Below, piece after piece: positions 53,621 through 61,693 of a DNA stretch of 64,000 bases. Positions within the stretch are counted from its first letter, which is position 1, and each line of letters opens with the position of its first letter. The stretch covers positions 1 through 64,000 of the forward strand of contig JAMOLT010000020.1 of NCBI GenBank assembly GCA_027068915.1. The letters are read 5' to 3'. The stretch is from Sedimenticola sp. Lineage in GTDB: Bacteria > Pseudomonadota > Gammaproteobacteria > Chromatiales > Chromatiaceae. The position numbers and the translations under genes were made by a program. The notes under the pieces are model-generated. The model saw only the letters and a program-made list of their open reading frames with translations. It was not told where the DNA came from and searched no databases.

Positions 53621-53634
53621 TTGATCTGGGTCAA
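53621..53634. promoter_or_regulatory. FNR/Anr-like box in the dsr divergent promoter region
   Basis: TTGATCTGGGTCAA matches the FNR half-sites at 9 of 10 positions and is a typical gammaproteobacterial Anr-like box. It lies 138 bp before the leader ORF start on the minus strand and 116 bp before the divergent operon on the plus strand. It could serve either. Confidence 0.6.
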
Positions 53635-53749
53635 ATTCACCCCACGCCTTTGAACAACTGTGGCAGACTTATCAACCCGGGCAAGACATAAGGCGGCCGG
53701 GTTAATAAGCCAATTACATCCAGCTGCAGAACAAAACGGGTAGCACAAT

Positions 53750-53950
53750 ATGAACGACGACGTCTTGAAACTGAGTAATATCCTGATCTCCAATCATGAT
53801 CTGGAAAATTTCCAGGAGCTATTGGAGCTGATCCGGGTGTTCGCACAACGCGGTGAGCGTTTTCTGCAATTTGACGTAAAACCTGAATTCCCGGACACCC
53901 CCGAGGACTGGGAAGATCGCCTCGAAGCTGCATTCAGCGGCAGGGTATAG
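53750..53950 (+). CDS. Small acidic protein, first gene of the dsr-divergent operon (66 aa)
   Basis: Not recognised. The sequence MNDDVLKLSNILISNHDLEN is followed by a helical segment FQELLELIRVFAQRG and an acidic end PDTPEDWEDRLEAAF. No cysteine and no membrane segment. It ends 5 bp before the next gene, so the four genes form one operon. Reading divergently from dsrA suggests shared regulation with sulfur oxidation. Confidence 0.68.
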   Translation: MNDDVLKLSNILISNHDLENFQELLELIRVFAQRGERFLQFDVKPEFPDTPEDWEDRLEAAFSGRV

Positions 53951-53955
53951 CCGTC

Positions 53956-54660
53956 ATGGATTTTCTGGATCCCAACAAACTGGATGACACAGTTGCTGAT
54001 TCAGCAAACATGGACATGGCGGAAAAGGCGCGGATCGAAGGTGAAGCCGCCGAATTGCAGACCCGGCTTGATTCAGAATCCGCCCCGGGTCAAAAGGCCC
54101 GGCTGCAACTGGAGCTTGGCCGCAATCTCGTCGACCTGGAACGTGGCGAAAAGGCTTGGCCGGTTTGCAAACAGGCGTTCGATTATTTTCTGCAACAGGA
54201 AAACTGGGAAGCCGCTGCAGAATGCTGCAACATACTCTATCTGAGCGACCAGGAAACTTCGTTGAGCGCCCTGGGACAAGGGGTGTGGCTGGCAGTCACC
54301 TACCCCATCAATCCGGAAGTCACCGTTGAGCTGCTGCACCACATCATCGACGACACCCCGGAGGATTCCGATGGCGCCGCCGTAGCAGCCGCCACCGCTG
54401 CCTTCGTCGTTGACATGCGCACGGCAGATCATCCCAGGCGGGAAGACATGTTGTTCTTTACCCAGCAAATGCTGGGTAAAGTGGCACGCCAGCACAGCGA
54501 TATCAAGGATCAGGCCCAGTTCAACTACTGGATCGAAAAGCTGGAACTGGATCAGCCCGACAAGTTTCTGGTGCGCCTGCGCAATATTGTGGATGTGCTG
54601 GTTCAGGAAGACTGGTGGTTTGATCGAGATGAACTGCGCGCCAGCATTCCGGAGGACTGA
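53956..54660 (+). CDS. Helical, possibly TPR-like protein of the dsr-divergent operon (234 aa)
   Basis: Not recognised as a named family. The protein is acidic and helical throughout. Residues about 45-95 (ARLQLELGRNLVDLERGEKA...WEAAAECCNILYL) have TPR-like spacing. It contains the pair Cys95-Cys96 and no membrane segment. It ends 2 bp before the Cas6-like gene. A scaffold or partner role for that protein is an inference from gene order. Confidence 0.75.
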   Translation: MDFLDPNKLDDTVADSANMDMAEKARIEGEAAELQTRLDSESAPGQKARLQLELGRNLVDLERGEKAWPVCKQAFDYFLQQENWEAAAECCNILYLSDQETSLSALGQGVWLAVTYPINPEVTVELLHHIIDDTPEDSDGAAVAAATAAFVVDMRTADHPRREDMLFFTQQMLGKVARQHSDIKDQAQFNYWIEKLELDQPDKFLVRLRNIVDVLVQEDWWFDRDELRASIPED

Positions 54661-54662
54661 AA

Positions 54663-55358
54663 ATGCTGTGGGAAGACGACACCTCTTCAGAAGAATCCCC
54701 CACAGCTGACGCCGTGGATCTGGCTTTTTCCATGCAATGCCGGCAACTGCCCGTGGATCACCTGTATGCGCTGAGTTCCGCCCTGCAAGGGGCCTTGCCT
54801 GACTTGCGGGAAGACCGTATCGGTGTACATGAGATCCACATCGCCGGATCGCAAAACGGCTGGGAACGCCCTGACCCCACTCTGGGACAATACCTTGTAC
54901 CTTCCCGGCGCACACGTTTGCACATTCGGGTTCCCGGAAGCCGGGCCGAAGAAATCAGTCAAAAACTGCAAAACCTTACCCTGAATGTCAAAGGCTGCCA
55001 ACTGACGCTTGGGGCAGTGAAAGAAAAGCCCCTGGCCTGCCATGACACCCTGTATGCCCGGCATGTCGTGATGGAGAATGAAGCGGAGGTAAAGGATGAA
55101 AACCTGTTTCTGCAGCGCATGGCGGCTGAACTGGAACAGCAAGGCATCAAGGTCAGGAAAGCACTGTGCGGCAAAACCAGCCAGATCAGCACAACAGATG
55201 GCCCGCTCCATACGCGCAGCCTGATGATCGCAGACCTGAACCCCACTGAATCCATGCTGCTGCAACAGCAAGGACTGGGAGCATACCAGCATATGGGCTG
55301 CGGACTATTCCTGCCAATGAAAGGAATCCAGCATCTGGCCGCAGACGAGTTCCAATGA
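54663..55358 (+). CDS. Cas6/Cmx6-like RAMP protein, not linked to a CRISPR array
   Basis: A 231-aa protein whose pattern matches Cas6/Cmx6 of type I-MYXAN systems. LPVDHLYALSSALQGALPDL (29-48, with His33) is the N-terminal family motif. IGVHEIHIAG (53-62), SRRTRLHIRVPGS (81-93) and LTLNVKGCQLTLG (105-117) are ferredoxin-like strands. The C-terminal GLGAYQHMGCGLFLP (204-218) is the Cas6 glycine-rich loop GhGxxxxxGhG. No CRISPR repeats or other cas genes are seen. Its partner is a DsrC-like gene. RNA cleavage or RNA binding is inferred. The assignment is from recalled motif patterns, not a search. Confidence 0.7.
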   Translation: MLWEDDTSSEESPTADAVDLAFSMQCRQLPVDHLYALSSALQGALPDLREDRIGVHEIHIAGSQNGWERPDPTLGQYLVPSRRTRLHIRVPGSRAEEISQKLQNLTLNVKGCQLTLGAVKEKPLACHDTLYARHVVMENEAEVKDENLFLQRMAAELEQQGIKVRKALCGKTSQISTTDGPLHTRSLMIADLNPTESMLLQQQGLGAYQHMGCGLFLPMKGIQHLAADEFQ

Positions 55359-55405
55359 TCGCCCGCTTTCCGGGCACCCGATAACTTTGACCAGGAGGCA
55401 CTAGC

Positions 55406-55750
55406 ATGTCATACGAAATTAACGGCCAAACTGTTGAAACCGACGCCAATGGCTATCTTGTCGATATCAGCGAATGGAACGAAGATGTTGGCAAAGCCAT
55501 CGCAGAAACAGAAGGCGTTGCGCTGACTGATGAACACTGGGATGTCATCAATTATCTGCGCGACGCCTATATCAACGAAAACGGACACCAGCCCAACAAC
55601 CGGGAGATGATCAAGGCCATGAGCAAGAAATGGGGCCGCAAGATAGGCTCCAAGGATTTGTTCGTGCTCTTCCCCGGCGGTGGCGGCCCTTCCAAACAGG
55701 CCGCGAAAATCGGCGGCCTGCCGGAGAGCCGACGCAAAGGCGGTTATTGA
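55406..55750 (+). CDS. DsrC/TusE-family protein with no cysteines (RspA-like)
   Basis: A 114-aa DsrC paralog: SYEINGQTVETDANGYLVDI, DEHWDVINYLRDAY and KKWGRKIGSKDLFVLFPGG follow the DsrC fold. The C-terminal arm reads GPSKQAAKIGGLPESRRKGGY. Both cysteines (98 and 109 in this genome's DsrC) are replaced, and the whole chain has no Cys. Cysteine-free homologs have been called RspA and are proposed to be regulatory. It cannot carry sulfur the DsrC way. Last gene of the operon, 47 bp after the Cas6-like gene. Confidence 0.9.
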   Translation: MSYEINGQTVETDANGYLVDISEWNEDVGKAIAETEGVALTDEHWDVINYLRDAYINENGHQPNNREMIKAMSKKWGRKIGSKDLFVLFPGGGGPSKQAAKIGGLPESRRKGGY

Positions 55751-55760
55751 GCCGCCCGGA

Positions 55761-55788
55761 AAAAAGGCAGCGGAAGCTGCCTTTTTTT
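55761..55788. terminator. Bidirectional intrinsic terminator
   Basis: AAAAAGGCAGC (55761-55771), loop GGAA, GCTGCCTTTTT (55776-55786) followed by more T. It ends the Cas6-like/RspA operon and the convergent ydbL-like gene. Confidence 0.88.
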
Positions 55789-55799
55789 GTTCGGCAAAA

Positions 55800-56411
55800 T
55801 TATTTTTTCTTCCAGCTCCCGCCTTGCTTGAACCAGTAGCCGGAAGGCGCCTCTTCGATCCAGATACGCGAGAAGGTCTTGCGGATATCCGCTTCCCATT
55901 CCGGGTGGCCATTGGCGCGGGCGATCTCACGGTACAGCGCATCCCGGTCGCGGTTTTCATCCGCCACCAGTTTCTTCACCCGGTTGCGATCCTTCAACGC
56001 CACTGCCTTGAGATCACGAATCGCCACCCGCCCGGACGCATCGAAGCCGATAGCCCCGGAGCGGTAGAACGGATCCAGGCTGCGCTGGCGCTGGCTCATG
56101 GACTGGCGCAAACGGGAAATGGCGGGGGTATCGATATTGATATCCGCTCCCGCCGCATGCGCCTGGGGAATCAGCATTTCCATCAAACGCCCGGCCAGCA
56201 TAGCCACCGGGCTTGGCCGTTCAATTGCTGACTGGTCACCTTCTGGCTTCTGCTGTTCTTGGGGTTGCACTTTCGGCTGCTGCACATCCAGTACATCCCG
56301 AACAATCTCTCTGGCTGCTTCCTCTGCCGCAGCCGCGGGAAAATAGATATTGATGGTTACACAGGCGCCAAGCAGCAGACTGAGCACCGGCCAACTGAGA
56401 TTTTTCAACAT
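55800..56411 (-). CDS. DUF1318 (YdbL-like) lipoprotein
   Basis: A 203-aa protein. The lipobox is LLGAC (Cys17), followed by VTINIYFPAAAAEEAA, a YnbE-like segment. A variable linker comes next. The C-terminal domain (about 105-203: KDRNRVKKLVADENRDRDALYREIA) is YdbL/DUF1318. In E. coli YnbE and YdbL are separate partners of YdbH in lipid transport between the membranes; here one protein seems to join them. It lies 4 bp after the YdbH-like gene. Confidence 0.82.
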   Translation of the reverse strand: MLKNLSWPVLSLLLGACVTINIYFPAAAAEEAAREIVRDVLDVQQPKVQPQEQQKPEGDQSAIERPSPVAMLAGRLMEMLIPQAHAAGADINIDTPAISRLRQSMSQRQRSLDPFYRSGAIGFDASGRVAIRDLKAVALKDRNRVKKLVADENRDRDALYREIARANGHPEWEADIRKTFSRIWIEEAPSGYWFKQGGSWKKK

Positions 56412-56415
56412 TGCA

Positions 56416-58485
56416 CTACTCCACGATCATGTCATCAAAACGAATATCCCGAATACGGGATAGCAAGTCCTTCCAGGCCACCTTGTGGTTGCGTCCGATC
56501 ACATCGATACGCGGCAACCCGGCTCCTTTCACAATATAATACCCGCCCCCGGGATTGGTAACACCATCCAATTCCGCCGTCGCGCCACGCAAGTGGATTT
56601 TCAGCGCCAGCCGTTCATATGCAAAATCCTCAAAAAATCGCAGCATGGTGGCGGACAGGTTGGCACTGGCGCCATTTCCCAACTCGGTCAGGTTGTCTAT
56701 GGCCCGCTGACTGATGCGATGGCGACGAGGGTCTTTTGCCGGAGACTGTAAGCTGGCATCAAAACCGGTCACATGCCAGGCGACAAGCTGCAGGTTGCGG
56801 ATATAGCCCTCCAGGCTGCCTTCGATGCGGCCAAAATCGAACACCTGGGTAATCTGCTCCAGATCCAGATTGCTCAGGCGCACACTGGTTTCCAGCACCG
56901 GAGCCACACCAAGCGCATCTTCCAGTTTCAAGCCTTCCACCACCAGCTGCCCGCCAAATACGTCCACCAAAAGCTCTCCATCCATGCGCAGCAGGGCATC
57001 CCGATAATGCAGCCGGGGAATGGCAGCCTGTAGGCTGCCATCAAGCTCCGGCCAACCCACCGCCCGGCTCAAGGCAGCCAGCCGGATATCTTTCAAGGCA
57101 GCCCTGGCCTGCCATTCGGGCTTTCCATCCAGCAAACCGCCAAGCTCGAAGTCCTCCAGTTGCAACTGCCCGTCAAGCACCGGCAGGGAAAGAGGTTGCA
57201 GCACAATGTTGCCGGCATTTGCAGAAAAAACCGCATCCAGATCACCAAATGCAACTTTGTACAGATGCCCGCCATCCCAGTGCAAACGGGAAATTTGCTG
57301 CGCACCAGAGCGGCGCCATTTAACATCCGCCTCTACCCCGGACAAACCAAACAACCCGGCATTCTGCTCCACATGCAGTTGTTGCAACACCACCGAAAAA
57401 GCCTGCAGGCCATTTGCGGTACTACTCACCCTTCCTTGCGCCTGACCACTGACATCCAGGTCATCCAGTGCACTGCCAATCACCAGGGGTTGCAGCAATA
57501 CCTCATAGGCATGGCCCAGATCCGCCACCTGGAATGCCAGATTCAGCCTGGATAGCTGCATGGCAGACAAATTCCAGTCCAGGTCTCCCCGTCCGGAAAA
57601 TGCCGCACCATAGCCAAAAGACAATTCCTGTACTGCCAACCACTCCCCTGCCGCATCCAGACTGCCCTGCAGATGGAGCTCCACAGGAGCCGTATCATTG
57701 ATTTCGGCGAAGAATGGATCCGTGTAGAGCTGTCCCTGAAGCATTCGCACATCCGCCTTTCCCTGCCACTGACCCTGCACTGCTGAGGCATCCACATCCA
57801 GGCGCAAAGACAGACCTTCCCCCACCTGCAGGCCGTCCTCACTGGAGTAGGAGAAATCCTTCAGGCTAGCCGCAAACACGATGGAAACCGGCACTGCATT
57901 TTCCACTACCAGACTACCCTGAACATTCAGCTCCCCCCCCAATGTCCACCCCGGCGGGAAGTATTTCTCCAGCAACAGCAAGGAAAAGTCTTGCAGGTTG
58001 AAATCAACCTGCAGCCGGTTGCTGGCGAGTGCAACTGCAAGCTGCAACCGGGCGTGGGAAAAGCGCACTCCCTCCAGCTTCAATTGCCAGCGATTGGCAT
58101 CAGAGTACTGCCAGCTCAACTTGCCGGCAACGGCACCGAGCAGGGAGCCTGCAATCTCCACGGTGCCACCGGCACAGGCCAGGGCACTCATCCCGCCCAG
58201 TTGAACAGACGGGCAACGCATATCAATCCGCTCCAACTCCTGCCCTGCATACTGCAGCAACGCCGCACTTGCTGTGGCGCTAGCCGAATTGTCTCCAGTG
58301 AGGACAAAGCCCAGTTCCAGTCCTCTGAGCTCCCACCCCTCCCCCATGATACTTTCTGTATACAAATGCAGGTCATCCACTGCCTGCACCGCAGGCAACC
58401 AGCACATCAGCAAGCTGACACACAACCAGCCCTGCAAACAGGTTATGTTTCTACCTGTATCTGATACCATTGAGCCGCATTTCAT
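56416..58485 (-). CDS. YdbH-like AsmA-family intermembrane protein
   Basis: About 689 aa. It begins with a hydrophobic signal or anchor (TCLQGWLCVSLLMCWLPAVQA). A long chain of beta-rich, AsmA-like repeats follows and ends RIRDIRFDDMIVE. It resembles E. coli YdbH (dicarboxylate transport domain), which bridges the two membranes for phospholipid movement with YnbE and YdbL. Several in-frame ATGs (58518, 58485, 58470) are possible starts; none has a strong ribosome-binding site. Confidence 0.82.
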   Translation of the reverse strand: MKCGSMVSDTGRNITCLQGWLCVSLLMCWLPAVQAVDDLHLYTESIMGEGWELRGLELGFVLTGDNSASATASAALLQYAGQELERIDMRCPSVQLGGMSALACAGGTVEIAGSLLGAVAGKLSWQYSDANRWQLKLEGVRFSHARLQLAVALASNRLQVDFNLQDFSLLLLEKYFPPGWTLGGELNVQGSLVVENAVPVSIVFAASLKDFSYSSEDGLQVGEGLSLRLDVDASAVQGQWQGKADVRMLQGQLYTDPFFAEINDTAPVELHLQGSLDAAGEWLAVQELSFGYGAAFSGRGDLDWNLSAMQLSRLNLAFQVADLGHAYEVLLQPLVIGSALDDLDVSGQAQGRVSSTANGLQAFSVVLQQLHVEQNAGLFGLSGVEADVKWRRSGAQQISRLHWDGGHLYKVAFGDLDAVFSANAGNIVLQPLSLPVLDGQLQLEDFELGGLLDGKPEWQARAALKDIRLAALSRAVGWPELDGSLQAAIPRLHYRDALLRMDGELLVDVFGGQLVVEGLKLEDALGVAPVLETSVRLSNLDLEQITQVFDFGRIEGSLEGYIRNLQLVAWHVTGFDASLQSPAKDPRRHRISQRAIDNLTELGNGASANLSATMLRFFEDFAYERLALKIHLRGATAELDGVTNPGGGYYIVKGAGLPRIDVIGRNHKVAWKDLLSRIRDIRFDDMIVE

Positions 58486-58567
58486 ATAACGTAGCCGGGG
58501 AAACCACAGAAGCAACATCCACAGCTTTTACTCTACCATGCCAATCGGCGCCCGGAAGGAGAAAACC

Positions 58568-59131
58568 ATGGCCTTACCATTACGCATCAAAAGTCACTGG
58601 AACAAGGATGGCGATCATTCACTGGATGAAATCGCCGGTGCACTGGCTTACATCAGCTGGCGGCTGGCCCAGAGCAAAGCCATCAATTTACACGGGGAGG
58701 ACTTTGTTTATGATGATGACAGGCAACGCATGGCTGTCATCATCGAATATCTGGTTTTTCAGCTACAGATCATCGACCGTCTGGCCAGACAGGATCTCAA
58801 GCTGAACGATGAAGACCGCCAGCAGCTGGTCTTTGCCGTTGCAAGAAAACAGGCAGATATCATTCAGGACAACAGCATGGATCTGTTTGGCCCGGGGGAT
58901 TATATGCAGCCATTTGTGGAGCTGGTTAATTTGCGGGCTTCAGAGTATGCAGATTACCGCTATACGGAAGACGGGCCTTCCTACCCCTTTCTGCGGCATC
59001 TGGGTTACGAAATACAACAAATTATGGGGGAATCCCAGGAGAATCGCTGGGTGATCGATCAGGTCATGGACAGGGATGGCCCGGAAATCGACCGCAAGAT
59101 CACCCCGGCAATGCGGGATCTGTTTGAGTGA
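58568..59131 (+). CDS. Conserved hypothetical protein, 187 aa
   Basis: Not recognised. The protein is soluble and helical: ALPLRIKSHWNKDGDHSLDEIAGALAY at the N-terminus, and RYTEDGPSYPFLRHLGYEIQQIM near the end. A strong GGAAGGAG precedes the ATG at 58568, so an earlier in-frame start was not used. It is followed by a long bidirectional terminator. Confidence 0.75.
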   Translation: MALPLRIKSHWNKDGDHSLDEIAGALAYISWRLAQSKAINLHGEDFVYDDDRQRMAVIIEYLVFQLQIIDRLARQDLKLNDEDRQQLVFAVARKQADIIQDNSMDLFGPGDYMQPFVELVNLRASEYADYRYTEDGPSYPFLRHLGYEIQQIMGESQENRWVIDQVMDRDGPEIDRKITPAMRDLFE

Positions 59132-59154
59132 CAGCAGCTGGCAAGAGAAAAACT

Positions 59155-59197
59155 CAGACAAAACAAAGGCGGGGAAAACCCGCCTTTGTTTTGTCTG
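59155..59197. terminator. Long bidirectional terminator hairpin
   Basis: CAGACAAAACAAAGGCGGG (59155-59173), loop GAAAA, and its exact complement (59179-59197): a 19-bp perfect stem with U-rich flanks. It separates the 187-aa gene (+) from the 65-aa gene (-). Confidence 0.88.
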
Positions 59198-59212
59198 TCC
59201 GGAAACGATCCG

Positions 59213-59410
59213 TCAGCTTTTAACCCATTTATCCAGGTTATCCAGGTTCTTCTCCCCACCATCGGCATAACCTGCTTCGTAGGCTTCGTTCAGCCGCTGC
59301 TCTTCACGCTCGGGATGATGCAGAAAACCTGCCTGCCAACCCAGGATATACTCATCATCGACACCCATACTTTCCATCTTTGTTACGGCATCGTAGTAAA
59401 ACTGGCTCAT
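59213..59410 (-). CDS. Small conserved hypothetical protein, 65 aa
   Basis: Not recognised. The sequence MSQFYYDAVTKMESMGVDDE continues with the aromatic segment YILGWQAGFLHHPERE and a YEAGYADGGEK stretch. Soluble, no cysteine. The terminator at 59155-59197 follows it. Composition looks coding; its role is unknown. Confidence 0.6.
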   Translation of the reverse strand: MSQFYYDAVTKMESMGVDDEYILGWQAGFLHHPEREEQRLNEAYEAGYADGGEKNLDNLDKWVKS

Positions 59411-60041
59411 ATCCGGTCTCCGAAATTTTTTGCGTTAAGTTAGTGCTTTACAGCCCAAGGCCGGTTCATTCTGCCACGCCTTGCCAGCTGCAACAAGAAT
59501 CTTGTTCAAGTGAAATTCACCGCACCTCTCCAGAAACGGGAACATGGCAGCGAATACTGGGTATTAGAATACTCTGTTTTTCTTATGTCTTGCAAGTCAC
59601 GCGGGCATATTCAGGCATAAATACAGCCTATGACCTGAAACCGTGAACTCATCGAGGCGTCTAGTGTGCTGCGTCGGAATTAAAGGCCCTTTCAGTGCGT
59701 CACAATGCAGCCAGATGCAAGGTGTACTCGCGGAGTAACCATTGCCTGCGCACCCCGCCTTGCCCTGGCACTTTTGGGGGACGCTGAAAGAGCCTTTAAC
59801 TCCAACGCAGTACACTACTGTACTGTACAATAAACCGCGCCTGACCAGAGGATATCGCTGCAGTTTTTCATTCCGCTATCCGGCGGTCTGGTAGTGGATT
59901 GACAAACAGCCAATCAAACCAGAGGTGCTGGCGTGTTTTTCTGATTTGAAAAACCAGCTTCCGGAACTTGCGCCCCCCTGCCCTGTCTTGTGGTTAAGGA
60001 AAAATAATGGCTCCCATGGGGCAACACATACAACTCGACCA
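59411..60041. repeat. Intergenic region with a long imperfect inverted repeat
   Basis: A 630-bp gap. Arms of about 38 bp at 59663-59701 and 59780-59816 are inverted copies of AGTGTGCTGCGTCGGAATTA and what follows, with four mismatches and one indel. Together they form a foldable element of about 154 bp. No transposase. No convincing gene in the rest of the gap. Confidence 0.6.
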
Positions 60042-61517
60042 ATGATCATTACCCACCTTCATCATCGCTGCCTGACATTTGTTCTTGGCTTTTGCCTGAG
60101 CCTGTCCCCATTACAGGCTTGGAGCATCAGTGGCGATGACCTGCCCGACATTGGCGCCGCGTCGGGTAACATGTTCACTCCTGCCCAAGAAAAACAGCTG
60201 GGTAAAACATTCATGCGGTACATCCGGGCTTCCCAGCCTGTTATCACCACCCCCCTGCTGGATGACTACATCAACAAACTGGGAACCGCCCTGGTAGAAC
60301 ACAGCCAGGGGCAAGGCTCAAAATTCACTTTCTTCCTGGTAGACAGTCCCCAGGTCAACGCTTATGCCGGGCCGGGCGGTTACATAGGCATCTATACCGG
60401 GCTTGTGCTCACCACAGAGTCTGAAAGCGAGCTGGCCGCAGTGCTGGCACATGAAATTACACATGTAACGCAGAAACATTTACAGCGCGCCTGGTACGCT
60501 GCCAGCAACATGAGCCTGATTCAGGGAGCCGCCCTGATCGCCGCCATCATCCTCGGCGCAGCTGCGGGGGGCGATGCCGCCGTAGCTGCAACCATGGGTG
60601 CCCAGGCAGCCATACAGCAGCAGCAAATCAACTTTACCCGCCACAATGAGCAGGAAGCAGATCGCCTGGGCATCAATATCCTCCATGAGGCCGATTATGA
60701 CCCCCGCGCCATGCCCAGCTTTTTTACCCGCATGGGCAGAGCCAACCGTAGCTATGGCAGAGAACTTCCCGAGTTTCTGCGTACTCATCCGGTAACCAAT
60801 TCCCGTATTGCCGATTCCCTTGGACGCGCCGAAAAATTTCCCTATCGGCAGCGGCCTGACAGCAACCGTTATTTGCTACTAAGGGCCGCTTTGAAAGAAC
60901 AGACTTTCATCAAGCCCGCCCAGGCGGTGGCTTATTTTCGGACAATACTGAAAGAAGGGCGTTACCGTAACCAGGCGGCAGCCCGGTACGGACTCAGCCT
61001 GGCGCTATTGCGCAACGACCAGTACAAGGAAGCCTCTGCAGAACTGGGCACATTGATGCAAGAACATGCTGACACACTGGAATTCGTCATCGCTGCTTCA
61101 CAGGCCGATATGGATGCCGGCAGAAAACAACAGGCGATCGAACGGCTGGAACAGAGCTCACACAAATTTCCGTTGAGCTATCCCCTACAAGTAACCCTGG
61201 CTGAATTTTACCTGCAGGCAGGAAAAGCAAAGGATGCCTACAAGAAACTCAAACAACTGGCTTCCCTGCAGCCGGAAAACACCCGGACGTTTAAACTGCT
61301 GGCAAAAGCAGCAGCAGCCCTTGGCAACAAGGCGGAAAGCCATGAACACATGGCCACACATTACTACCTGATGGGCGCCCTGGAACCCGCGCTTTTGCAA
61401 CTGAAAATAGCGCTGCGCATTCCAGGACTGGATTTCTATCAGACAGCCAAGCTGGAATCACAACTGAAAAAAGTACAGGCCGAGGCAGACGAGCTGAAGA
61501 AGGAACGCAAAAAATAA
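60042..61517 (+). CDS. bepA: Periplasmic M48 metalloprotease with TPR repeats (BepA/YfgC-like)
   Basis: A 491-aa protein with a signal peptide (LTFVLGFCLSLSPLQA). The zinc site is HEITH (137-141) with the third ligand in HNEQEADRLGI (Glu205). A helix-rich middle and C-terminal TPR repeats (about 310-480) complete the BepA layout. BepA helps outer-membrane protein assembly and degrades stalled LptD or BamA. The ATG at 60042 is used because it gives the signal peptide. Confidence 0.92.
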   Translation: MIITHLHHRCLTFVLGFCLSLSPLQAWSISGDDLPDIGAASGNMFTPAQEKQLGKTFMRYIRASQPVITTPLLDDYINKLGTALVEHSQGQGSKFTFFLVDSPQVNAYAGPGGYIGIYTGLVLTTESESELAAVLAHEITHVTQKHLQRAWYAASNMSLIQGAALIAAIILGAAAGGDAAVAATMGAQAAIQQQQINFTRHNEQEADRLGINILHEADYDPRAMPSFFTRMGRANRSYGRELPEFLRTHPVTNSRIADSLGRAEKFPYRQRPDSNRYLLLRAALKEQTFIKPAQAVAYFRTILKEGRYRNQAAARYGLSLALLRNDQYKEASAELGTLMQEHADTLEFVIAASQADMDAGRKQQAIERLEQSSHKFPLSYPLQVTLAEFYLQAGKAKDAYKKLKQLASLQPENTRTFKLLAKAAAALGNKAESHEHMATHYYLMGALEPALLQLKIALRIPGLDFYQTAKLESQLKKVQAEADELKKERKK

Positions 61518-61693
61518 TGCACTTGCACGTGCACCATGCAGCTGTTGCTGCGCATCAGCGCCCGGATAAAATGAAAAACAGGAAAAATTCTACCGTCTGG
61601 GTCAACTCAAACCACATTTTCACTATGGCAACAAAAAATATTATGGTAAGTTCCGCTACGGATACCACGAAAACACGAAGGAGAGTTACTCAA

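Noticed and set aside
53750-55750. A CRISPR array near the Cas6-like gene
   Set aside because: No regularly spaced direct repeats were seen in the operon, its flanks or the rest of the window.
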